7,256 nucleotides of DNA, taken from the NCBI GenBank assembly GCA_003354225.1, contig PIVH01000179.1, positions 1 to 7,256 of the forward strand, in the 5' to 3' direction. Shown piece after piece: positions 1 through 6,982 of the stretch. The position numbers were made by a program, and so were the translations under genes. The notes below the pieces were generated by a model, which was given only the letters and a program-made list of their open reading frames with translations, had not been told where the DNA came from and ran no database searches. Position 1 is the stretch's first letter, and the number at the start of each line of letters is the position of its first letter. This DNA comes from Globobulimina sp. Lineage: Eukaryota; Foraminifera; Rotaliida.

Positions 1-1
1 C

Positions 2-154
2 CACAAAAACTAAAGTCCAATTTTTCTCATCAAAGCGTGCCGAATACCACAGCGTATATTCCTTGGTCACATTGGAAGGGGTAATGTTTTGCGACAATAT
101 CCATTTATATTCGTATTGCTGTTTCATTGTACCGCCACAATGATAAATCTTCAT
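2..154 (-). CDS. Partial unknown protein, N-terminal part, runs off left edge
   Basis: Reading the minus strand from an ATG at 154, the frame stays open for 51 codons to the window edge. It begins MKIYHCGGTMKQQYEYKW and continues with NITPSNVTKEYTLWYSARFD. The composition (Tyr, Trp and charged residues mixed) looks like folded coding sequence rather than random AT-rich DNA. Ten in-frame codons upstream of this ATG encode an acidic run (EEEEDDEVEL), preceded by TGA and, three codons earlier, an in-frame ATG at 196. The true N-terminus could therefore lie upstream through an unseen splice, or a second ATG at 127 could be used. The gene is divergent from the large plus-strand gene and shares its upstream region. 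I recognise no family and assign no function. Confidence 0.5.
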   Translation of the reverse strand, partial: MKIYHCGGTMKQQYEYKWILSQNITPSNVTKEYTLWYSARFDEKNWTLVFV

Positions 155-432
155 CAATTCCACTTCATCGTCTTCCTCCTCCTCTCACTTTGGCATGAAA
201 ATCTTGATTTTTGCTCTTAGAATCCGTACAGATAAAATTTGGGATTTATAGGAAAAGTTGGATTAAAATGAAAAAAAATTATACCTCGGAATTCCCGAGA
301 ATATGGAGATCACGAATTGATCGGTTAAAATTTTTTTTGAAGCACTTTGAAAATCTTGAGTTTGTATGGATTTGTATGGATTTTGTATGGATTTTAAATA
401 AAAAACCTTGTAACTTGTCAGCATACTCAGTC
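155..432. promoter_or_regulatory. Divergent upstream region with TATA-like element
   Basis: This stretch separates the left minus-strand gene from the large plus-strand gene. It holds three near-tandem copies of TTTGTATGGA (361-370, 371-380, 382-391), followed at once by the TATA-like TTTAAATA (393-400), about 33 nt before the ATG at 433. The plus frame is open back to 211 and contains an in-frame ATG at 268. The encoded residues there are AT-driven and low in information, so I treat the region as non-coding. The promoter role is inferred from position and base composition only. Confidence 0.4.
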
Positions 433-3400
433 ATGGCATACGTCAGCGTCGCCACTCACGTTTCTCTATTGGTCGACGATGCAACAGAAGCGACATATTC
501 GCCACGATTCAAATTCGTCAGGAATCGAGTGAATATAACCAACACCACCCCGATCAACAAATCAATCAACACCAAAGCGAAATTATCGGCGAAGAAATTT
601 AAAGAAATCACCACATTCGCACCGTTCACACCAACAAAGCAGATTCTCGTGGATTTACGAGATTTATCATTAGACGAATTGGAACAATATCAAAATACGT
701 ATTGGTCGCGGATACAGATAGCATTGGCGTGGAAGAGGAAATATCAAAATGCAGACGAAGCTGAAAAGGCAAATCGATCAACAATATGGAAATCAACAAC
801 AAAATTAAAATCGAACAAAGTCGCCACTCAAAAACGTATATCAAATAATTTTAAGAAAGGATATCAAGCATTATTGGATCGCGCCGACGAATTATTAAAA
901 ATTGAACGCGAAGTAAAAGATGAAGACAGTGATGACGATGGCGATCAAACGATGGCTCCGGCTCAAACGTCTACGGTGGTACGTATTTTTTATATATATA
1001 TACAGCAATTTATTATTCAGTTTGAAACTAAAAATGTACACAAATCATTTCAGTTTCAAACTGAAAAAGTACGCACCCCATTTCAGTTTGGAACTATGAA
1101 TTTTATTTTTATAGTTTCAAACGAAATGGGGCGGCGGAGCCGCCGTTCCATTTCAGTTTGAAACTGAAAATATAGATTCATAGTTTCAAACTGAAATGGT
1201 TTGCGTACATTTTTAGTTTGAACTGAAATGATTTGTGTACATTTTTAGTTTCAAACTGAATAACTCATCATATAATATTTCAAACAGGGATTAAATTTGG
1301 ATGAATCTGTCGACGATGAGGAAGACGATGAAGACGATGAAGACGATGAAGAGTCATACGAGGAAATATCTGATGATGAGGACGTGTCGGAGTCGGGATA
1401 CCATCCGAAAAATGTTGTAAATGCCTGCATCTACGCAGCACTCAGTCCAATCACCGCGACAATAACAACAATATTACAACGAGTGAATAAAATATCGCGG
1501 CAAAGCAATGTGATTGAAGAAGGTATGAATGTATTTTATTTATATATAACACACATATTATATCAATATATAGCAACTGAATCGACGCGGAAAGATATTG
1601 AATGTATACTGCATAAACTGGAACCTGTTCGTGGTGGTAAAGTGCAGCATTATTTTCAAATGGATATAAAGCAAATTTATGAGACATTTACGGCGGAAAT
1701 ATGCGTATTGAATGCGAGGATTAGAAATTTGGTGAAAAAAATGGCAAATTTGAGGAATACGAAGGAGAAATATCGTGGCAAATATAATAGGTCGACGGGG
1801 CGAGTCAAGCAATTTACGAATTTATTAGGAAGCAAATATTTATTTACGGATATCAAGGCTAAGGTACAAAAGACGCAGCAAAAAAGAAGGGATGAAAGGA
1901 TTGATAATATATTACAGAGGTTGGGATTTGAAAAGTCGACGGCAGAATTTATTAAAAGACGATATGAAGAAAAATACTCAAAAGACGAGATGTTTAGAAG
2001 TTGGGCAATGGACAAAACCATCGCCGATGTTGTGAAAAAAATAAATAAAGGAGTACGGGCGAAAGAGTTATCTGAGAAAGAAGCATTTGTATGGCTGATG
2101 GTGCGAACATGCGCAAAGTCGTCCCGCCGCTTAAACGGATTTTATCATCAGCAAATATGGGAGAAAAATGTGGACAAAAACGGAAAAGAAAGACGATCAA
2201 GAGTTCGCGGCGAGTATGGAGTGCTGTCATCGATCGGTGTATCAGATTATATGATTACGAAAGTATTGGACAGATTTTATGATGATTGGCCCGAATTAGA
2301 ACCGCATATTTTTAATGGAATGGTTTTTTATTTTAATATTTTACAGCTATTAATGTTATATTTTACAGAATGGGGCGTATCGCGAGAATTGGATAATAAT
2401 TTCGCATTTCATGAAGACATATTAAAAATACGTTATAAAGATAGGATCGAGTCGTTACGAGATGGTGAGAGATTGCAATTATCGTTTGGTACATTTAATG
2501 GTATGCTATTTATACATTTAACATTTTGATTTATTTATACATTTGTATATAATTATAGCTTTTGGATATATTGATTCGATGCCGTTAAGTAATGCAGCTT
2601 TTGGTAGCGGCACAAATTGGGTAGCTGGTATACCGGATTTATTTAATTATGGACAAGCAAGTGTTTTACTAAATATATTATATGCGTTTGGCACACATTC
2701 GGATAAAGGGAAGTGGGTCAATTCATTCAACGAATTTAATGAAACAAATATGGTTTTGGCTGAAAGCGTAGGGATTACGGTATCATGCCGTACAATTCCT
2801 GTGGATTATACTGCAGGACTTAAATTTCGGTATCACGGCGATATACCATTAGTCTCCTCGATTACGGAAAGTATGGGCAATCGGCAGGATTATGGAGTGG
2901 TTGAATTTACCATAATAATGACAAAGGATGCAACGGTGGCGACTGATGATGCATGGTGTCATTCATTAACACCAACAAATTGCTATAAAAGTATGTATAA
3001 ACTGAAAAATATGCATACAAACAAATTTTAGTTTCAGTTTCAAACTGAAAAGTGAGACAAACATATTTCATTTTCAGTTTGAAACTATAAAAGTACGCCG
3101 TCCCATTTCCGTTTGAAACTAAGAATTGATATTTTAGTTTCAAACGGAAATGGAACGGCGGCTTCGCCGCCCCATTTCATTTTGAAACTAAAATATTAAA
3201 TCATAGTTTCAAACGGAAATGGGGTGGCGTAGTTTTATAGTTTCAAACTGAAAATGAAATATGTTTGTATCACTTTTCAGTTTGAAACTGAAACTAAAAT
3301 TTGTTTGTATGCATATTTTCAGTTTGAAACAGAACGTGAAATAATTCCTTGTTTGCTTTTAGAGAATATACAGTTATTATTGCAATTGCCGAGATTTGAA

Positions 3401-4786
3401 AAATGGGAACAAATGCAATTTGAAGCTCTCCCCAATGTGTTTAAATGTACATTGACATTTAAAATACATAATCGTATGAATTATTTAATTGATCAATATA
3501 TTGAAGAGACTGGCGGTTATGTTGGCGATATTGATTTGAGAAAAGCAGCTGCGAAACATTTACAAATATGTTTTTATAATCGATGTTTAGAGCGAGCCAT
3601 ATGGCAACATTTTGAATTTTTGCATGCCGGTTGTTCATTATCTGGGACAATGTTAAGTCATTTTATACATACAAGCCGGAATGTGTTCGGTTTGAGTAAA
3701 GAAGATGTACAAATTGGTGTTGGTATGATGGGAAACAACAATATTTCTAAACAAGTTAAAACTGGATTGGCAACCATCGCGAAAGAGAAAAGGATCACAA
3801 TACATTCAAACGGATTAATTTCAAAGTTTATGTGGAGACATTTATATTTGGTGGCTATTTATATTATTAGTAAAGTATACTCATTCAAAGACATAATTAT
3901 TTGCATTGCATGGTTATTAATAATAAAAAATACACAATTTATTGTATGGCTGGCCTTTGATGGTATTGATTCATCCGCTGATTTAACAGAGACATTACTC
4001 CGTAGAGCCGAAGAGTCGCAGTTAATTGTATTTAATTTATATACTTTATTTATTTTAGCAAATCCAACACCATACATTTGCCGATTATGTGTGGAGAGCG
4101 TCAATCAAATTCGCTTACATTTGGACGATGAATTAAATATTCATCAAAAATCACTGACCCAAGCAAGTTCGCAAGCTATTGAAGCGTGTGGCAAATTAAT
4201 GAAATGTTTTTTTCGTAGAAATATGTGTAAAAGCGATCAAGAAAAAGGTATTAGACATATATTGAAGTTATGGCATATTCGGAATCTTATGGGTACCAAA
4301 CATAATATGTTTAAACTTAAAAATTTGCAATATATGGATTCAAGAGATAAATATTATGATACATTGGATGAGAAAAATTACCATCATACGGAATATAAAG
4401 CAAATGCAGATATTATCGATGAAAACGATGAAGAGATAAATATTGGGCATGTATTCGATGAATTGAATAAAATTAAATCAAACAAAATTCCTCAATCATA
4501 TCTGGGTTTGTTTGGAGGCTTTGAAGTATATCAAGGAGATGGCAGTGATGAAGGCGATATATCGGATGATGATGAACAAAAAATGGATGTAGACATTCAA
4601 GCAGATACAGAAACACATTCAGATTCAGATTCTGATATTGATGGCGTACAAATGCGAGATGAACAAGAATTATTGGAACAAGGTAGAATTTCATCGGAAA
4701 TGAGTATTTCATCGGAAGTGTCAATTCCAATGGACAGTGATGAGGATTATAGATCAAGCATGGAAAGTGATGTTGAGTCTGATTAA
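433..4786 (+). CDS. Large multi-exon protein of unknown family with acidic blocks
   Basis: Proposed exons are 433-978, 1288-1522, 1574-2500, 2559-2990 and 3363-4786. They join in frame to about 1,187 codons, with the stop ending at 4786. All four junctions have matching donor and acceptor phases (0, 1, 1, 1). The ATG at 433 is chosen because its context, TCATGGCA, is the same as at the next gene. Visible parts: a basic N-terminal region (about residues 45-160); an acidic run of Asp/Glu at about 187-219; a probable coiled coil or helical basic segment at about 290-400; a mixed region around 430-715 with beta-like stretches (SVGITVSCRTIPVDYTAGLK); and an 83-residue Asp/Ser/Glu-rich tail from about 1105. 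No signal peptide is seen, and the few hydrophobic runs coincide with definite or possible introns. I recognise no catalytic motif or family; a structural protein, a transposon protein or a chromatin factor are all possible. Extra introns at 2323-2346 and within 3826-4058 are unresolved. Confidence 0.65.
979..1287 (+). other. Intron 1 of the large gene (309 nt), hosts a fold-back element
   Basis: The donor is ACGGTG|GTACGT at 979 and the acceptor is TTTCAAACAG|GG ending at 1287; both are phase 0. The intron contains stops in the upstream frame, and the exons on either side read as acidic/polar coding sequence. All but about 62 nt is the palindromic element at 1016-1260. Confidence 0.75.
1016..1260. 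mobile_element. MITE-like fold-back element 1, flanked by TA
   Basis: This is a near-complete imperfect palindrome. The left arm starts TTCAGTTTGAAACTAAAAAT, and the reverse complement of the right end starts with the same bases and stays alignable for most of the arm. Both arms carry the pattern TGTACACAAATCATTTCAGTT near the outside. The centre is a GC-rich hairpin, CGGCGG-AG-CCGCCG (1132-1145). About eight AGTTTGAAACT/AGTTTCAAACT modules recur roughly every 30 nt. TA lies immediately outside each end (1014-1015 and 1261-1262), consistent with a TA target-site duplication. It has no coding capacity, so it would be non-autonomous. The Tc1/mariner link is inference from the TA alone. Confidence 0.7.
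1523..1573 (+). other. Intron 2 of the large gene (51 nt)
   Basis: The donor is GAAG|GTATGA and the acceptor AATATATAG|CA, phase 1 to phase 1. The length is a multiple of three and the intron has no in-frame stop, so retention would leave the protein open. The translated insert is hydrophobic, Tyr/Ile-rich and unlike its flanks, which argues that it is removed. Confidence 0.8.
2323..2368 (+). other. Ambiguous short intron candidate in the large gene
   Basis: The run begins with GTTTTTTATTTT at 2323 and holds two good acceptors, TTTTACAG ending at 2346 and TTTTACAG ending at 2368. Splicing to the first removes only 24 nt and keeps frame (phase 0 to 0). Splicing to the second removes 46 nt and shifts frame into an early stop. 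With no splicing the frame stays open through a hydrophobic stretch. The base composition looks intronic, but no ordinary-sized intron fits the frame here. Confidence 0.35.
2501..2558 (+). other. Intron 3 of the large gene (58 nt)
   Basis: The donor is AATG|GTATGC and the acceptor ATAATTATAG|CT, phase 1 to phase 1. The intron contains an in-frame TGA, so it must be removed to join the coding stretch ending at AAT with the one starting FGYIDSMPLSNAAFG. Confidence 0.8.
2991..3362 (+). other. Intron 4 of the large gene (372 nt), hosts a fold-back element
   Basis: The donor is AAAA|GTATGT at 2991 and the acceptor TTTGCTTTTAG|AG ending at 3362, phase 1 to phase 1. Splicing makes a Lys codon and joins LTPTNCYK to NIQLLLQLPRFEKW. 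The interior is almost wholly the palindromic element. What remains outside it is about 45 nt. Confidence 0.78.
2999..3325. mobile_element. MITE-like fold-back element 2, same family as element 1
   Basis: The left arm starts AAACTGAAAAATATGCATAC and the reverse complement of the right end matches it (AAACTGAAAATATGCATAC). The arms then continue alike through ACAAACAAATTTTAGTTTC. The centre is the hairpin GGCGGC-TTC-GCCGCC (3157-3171). Internal modules AGTTTGAAACT/AGTTTCAAACT and the flanks CCCATTTC and CAAACGGAAATGG are shared with element 1, so the two are related. I see no clear target-site duplication at these ends. The arms are long enough to form a strong stem in RNA. Confidence 0.68.
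3826..4058 (+). other. Region with possible additional introns in the large gene
   Basis: The frame stays open here, but two stretches translate to hydrophobic, AT-driven residues typical of retained introns. Frame-compatible options are: 3826-3870 (45 nt, GTTTAT...ATTATTAG, phase 2); 3870-3989 (120 nt, GTAAAG...TTTAACAG, phase 1); or the pair 3875-3989 (115 nt) and 4021-4058 (38 nt, ending TTTATTTTAG), which together remove 153 nt and preserve the downstream frame through a different middle exon. The residues at 3953-4020 (FDGIDSSADLTE...) look coding in the unspliced frame, so I leave the model unspliced here. RNA data would be needed to choose. Confidence 0.4.
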
Positions 4787-4861
4787 TTAAAAGCAAGTTT
4801 TTTTTTTAAATTTATTTAAGTCAAACATTTTTCTTTCAAACATTTAAGTCAAACTCTAGTC
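4787..4861 (+). promoter_or_regulatory. Compact intergenic region with repeated ATTTAAGTCAAAC
   Basis: Seventy-five nucleotides separate the stop of the large gene from the next ATG. They contain a long T-run, a TATA-like TTTTAAATTTATTTAA (about 4804-4819), and two copies of ATTTAAGTCAAAC at 4814-4826 and 4842-4854, spaced 28 nt. TCAAACATTT is also repeated. This small space must carry both the 3' end of one gene and the start of the next. The regulatory role is inferred from position. Confidence 0.4.
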
Positions 4862-5682
4862 ATGGCAGAACGCAGCGGACTTTTCAGTGACGAATTGATG
4901 TATTTCGAGGATATTACCCACGACAATACGACCAATGTTAGTATTGATGTATTCGACAATGGTACCTATATTTTGCGGCATAAAGCAAATATGCGCAAAT
5001 GGAAGAAGATGACCGCGTATAATAAGAAGAAGAATAAGTCGAATAAGACGAACAAGAAACCGGTTTATGTGCCTGCGGCTGTGCGAGGATTTGATATATC
5101 GGTTTTATTGGCAAAGGAGCTGAATAAGACCATCGAGGTAAGGCCGACGAATGAAGAGGGATTAATCAGTGAGGCAGCGAGTATTTGCGTACATGACAAG
5201 CAAATTGCGATGTTGCGAGGTGTGAACTAATAATTTGTATAATTAATTTTTATACAGTTCATGTGGACGGAGCACGTAAGGAAGTAAATCGTGCGAGACA
5301 TCATATTTCGGCGAAAAGAGAAGAGAAATTGTGGAATAAAGTGAAAAAATATGGATTTGATTTTGACCGTATTCGTTTAAGTGCGGAGGAATCGCGATTA
5401 ATGGCGGCCAGATGCAAGCATAGAACATGTAAAATGGAAAAGGATTTGGAGGAATTGTTGAAAGAAGGGGGCCGATGGTTGAATGGAAAGAAATCATTTA
5501 TGGCTCGTCGGGTACATAAGCAGGACAATCCCGGCGATGTAATTTATTACAAAGATAATGGGCGATATGGAAAGAGAGTGGATCGAGAGTGGTTATTGGA
5601 TCAGGCGAAGAATGTTATGGATGATTGGAGGAATGGAGTTAAAATTTATGTTAACCCAATCACTGATGAAGGCTGCGTTTAA
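4862..5682 (+). CDS. Two-exon basic protein of unknown family (260 aa)
   Basis: Exon 1 is 4862-5219 and exon 2 is 5258-5682; together they give 260 residues. The junction is phase 1, making a Val codon, and joins KQIAMLR to VHVDGARKEVNRAR. The ATG has the same TCATGGCA context as the large gene upstream. The N-terminal 40 residues are acidic/polar (MAERSGLFSDELMYFEDI). Residues 44-66 form a Lys-rich patch (RKWKKM...KKKNKSNK) that could bind nucleic acid or act as a nuclear localisation signal. Residues 120-190 are predicted helical and highly charged, with a Cys pair in CKHRTC at 172-177. The C-terminal part (RYGKRVDREWLLDQAKN) looks folded. The coding sequence is less AT-biased than the introns. 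I recognise no family. The basic character and proximity to the large gene suggest a nucleic-acid partner, but this is inference. Confidence 0.75.
5220..5257 (+). other. Intron of the 260-aa gene (38 nt)
   Basis: The donor is CGAG|GTGTGA and the acceptor TTTTTATACAG|TT, phase 1 to phase 1. The first exon's frame hits TAA inside the intron, so removal is required to reach the second exon. A likely branch site, GAACTAAT, lies close to the donor. This is the shortest well-supported intron in the window. Confidence 0.75.
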
Positions 5683-6040
5683 TGTGTTTGCTTGTTTTAT
5701 TTTTTTTATAATGTGTTTGCCATAATGTGTTTGCATGTACTTTTTTTTTCAATACGTACACTATATAATTTTAATTACTTTTTTTTTATTAAAATAGATG
5801 TATACAATTAACTGATCGACCAGTCGATGACTAGCTCACTTTTAATTAGTTTGCAAGACGTTCAAAGTTGTAAAGTACTTTGCAATTTAAAGACAATAAT
5901 TAAATACATGCAAACACATAATTAATAAAAACAAATTAATTTATAATTAAACAATAATTATGATGAATAATCAAAGACGTACAAATTGCGCATTTGCGCG
6001 CACAACACAAACAAACAAAAAAAAACAAACAAATTAATTG
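5683..6040. other. AT-rich convergent intergenic region
   Basis: No gene is seen in these 358 nt between convergent genes. They contain three copies of (A)TAATGTGTTTGC (from 5680, 5708 and 5722), long T and A runs, a 6-bp hairpin ATCGAC-CA-GTCGAT (5815-5828), and a plus-strand AATAAA at 5924-5929. Minus-strand AATAAA sequences appear as TTTATT near 5697 and 5782. The region probably carries the 3' ends and poly(A) signals of both converging transcripts, possibly overlapping. A short GC stretch TTGCGCATTTGCGCGCA (about 5986-6002) stands out in the AT background. Confidence 0.45.
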
Positions 6041-6844
6041 TCAATTATGCCCATTAAACCAATTATTATCCAAATATCGCATAGGCGGCGGTGTGTCTTC
6101 TCTGCGCCGCCGCTGTCTCTGTCGAACTGATGAATAAAATATATTATATCTGCGTTTTTTGGGAGGCGGCGGTGATAAACTTCTCGATTGCGATGCAGCG
6201 ACAACCGGCGTATCATCACTTAAATCAATATCCGCTGCGGATTCGCTTCCTTCAATTAATTCCGTACTAGATTCGCCGCTGCCAATATCACTTAATTCCG
6301 CTGCGGATTCGCTGCCGGATCTGCTTCCGTCACTCGATCCCGTCGCAGATTCGCCAATTTCACTTAATTCCGCTGTCAATTCCGGATCGGAGCCTGCTTC
6401 AAATTGAAATCTACTGCGTTTACGGTGCCTTTTCATCGCGAATGTTTCGCCGCTGCCATCTTCATCAAATTCATTCTCTTCAAATTCATCCTCTTCAAAT
6501 TCATCAAATTCGCTTACATCCGAATCATATTTCAATATCGGATTTTGACTCCAATCCGGTTCGATTGCCAATTGGTGATATGGTACTCCACAATGCATTA
6601 CAAATCGCCTTCTTCTTCTCTGCGAGTGCGACGGAGACTGTGATTGCGACGGAGACTTCGATTGCGACGGAGACTTCGATTGCGACGGAGACTTCGATTG
6701 CGACGGTGATGGTGATGGTGCTGGTGCTGGTGCTGGTGATGGAGACTGTGTTAGCTCCGATTCACTAAACGGTGCCATAGGTCCGATATATGCTGGTGAT
6801 GGCCGCCCTCGATACGTACCGAGTAACCCGAGTCGCGGTCCCAT
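6041..6844 (-). CDS. SR-like, acidic and arginine-rich disordered protein (267 aa)
   Basis: The frame is open from ATG at 6844 to the stop at 6041; an in-frame TAA lies about 30 nt upstream, so this is the first ATG. Order of parts: a Gly/Arg/Pro-rich N-terminus; Ser-Pro/Ala-Pro and SQSKSP repeats at about 34-75; five Arg at 76-80; a short mixed segment (HCGVPYHQLAIEPDW); an acidic run of Glu/Phe/Asp at about 111-130; a basic KRHRKRSR at 138-145; imperfect Ser/Glu/Asp repeats at 150-211; PPPPKKRR at 225-232, a good nuclear localisation signal candidate; and RQRQRRRR at 241-248. It is almost wholly disordered by composition. SR-type repeats are known from splicing factors and some viral nuclear or nucleic-acid-binding proteins, but there is no RRM here and I assign no function. 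The opposite-strand frames across this gene are mirror images of its repeats. Confidence 0.7.
   Translation of the reverse strand: MGPRLGLLGTYRGRPSPAYIGPMAPFSESELTQSPSPAPAPAPSPSPSQSKSPSQSKSPSQSKSPSQSQSPSHSQRRRRRFVMHCGVPYHQLAIEPDWSQNPILKYDSDVSEFDEFEEDEFEENEFDEDGSGETFAMKRHRKRSRFQFEAGSDPELTAELSEIGESATGSSDGSRSGSESAAELSDIGSGESSTELIEGSESAADIDLSDDTPVVAASQSRSLSPPPPKKRRYNIFYSSVRQRQRRRREDTPPPMRYLDNNWFNGHN
6461..6511 (-). repeat. Short in-frame repeats coding for the acidic Glu/Phe/Asp run
   Basis: Plus-strand units of about 15 nt, such as ATTCTCTTCAAATTC (6474-6488) and ATCCTCTTCAAATTC (6489-6503), recur in tandem with CATCAAATT variants around them. They encode the alternating EF/DE motif of the 267-aa protein's acidic block. 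Confidence 0.7.
6624..6707 (-). repeat. 18-bp tandem repeat coding for SQSKSP
   Basis: On the plus strand the unit GATTGCGACGGAGACTTC occurs at 6642-6659, 6660-6677 and 6678-6695, with a diverged copy before it (6624-6641) and a partial copy after it. A hexamer array of GGTGAT/GGTGCT (about 6705-6740) follows and encodes the SP/AP run. The near-perfect copies indicate recent expansion by slippage or unequal exchange, and copy number may vary between isolates. Confidence 0.85.
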
Positions 6845-6982
6845 ATTCGCATTGAAAACTTTCAGATCTAGTTATCCTTGCACAAGATTTCAGAAAGCAG
6901 AGATTGAATTAATTTAAATTATAATAAGTAAAAAAATTAAAAAAAAGTGAAACAATTCAGTCGATGTGTTTTTTTAGTTTAA
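6845..6982 (-). promoter_or_regulatory. Spacer upstream of the 267-aa gene
   Basis: This 138-nt gap separates two tandem minus-strand genes. Read on the minus strand it has a long T-run, then a TATA-like stretch around TTATAATTTAAATTAATT (about 6907-6924), 60-80 nt before the ATG at 6844. It probably holds the end of one transcript and the start of the next. The TTTAAAT core also appears before the large gene and the 260-aa gene; in such AT-rich DNA that may be chance. Confidence 0.35.

Noticed and set aside
211-432. N-terminal extension of the large protein from 211 or the ATG at 268
   Set aside because: The frame is open but the residues follow AT-rich repeats (VWICMDFVWIL), and the ATG at 433 has a better context just after a TATA-like site; not excluded.
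1016-1260. CRISPR-like array (short repeats at about 30-nt spacing)
   Set aside because: The modules alternate orientation and form one overall palindrome, the 'spacers' mirror each other between arms, and the setting is spliced eukaryotic coding DNA.
1677-2021. Minus-strand open frame of 114 codons
   Set aside because: It lies opposite the well-supported third exon; its Phe/Leu/Ser-rich product is what the antisense of Lys/Glu-rich coding DNA gives.
3254-3362. Plus-strand ATG at 3254 as the start of a separate downstream gene
   Set aside because: That stretch is the right arm of fold-back element 2 and the intron end; splice phases at 2991 and 3362 match, so the exon belongs to the large gene.
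3963-3989. 27-nt intron GTATTG...TTTAACAG in the large gene
   Set aside because: It is frame-compatible, but the sequence reads as ordinary coding residues (IDSSADLT) and is not more AT-rich than its surroundings.
4473-4796. Minus-strand open frame of 107 codons
   Set aside because: It is antisense to the Asp/Ser/Glu-rich tail of the large gene; the His/Leu-rich translation is a mirror of GAT/GAA codons.
5815-5828. ATCGAC-CA-GTCGAT hairpin as a terminator or origin
   Set aside because: The stem is only 6 bp with a 2-nt loop and lies well after the stop codons; too little to support either role.
6159-6768. Three plus-strand open frames of 79-108 codons
   Set aside because: They are opposite-strand readings of the repeats in the 267-aa gene (Ser/Leu, Phe/Ile and Thr/Glu/Val runs) with no independent support.
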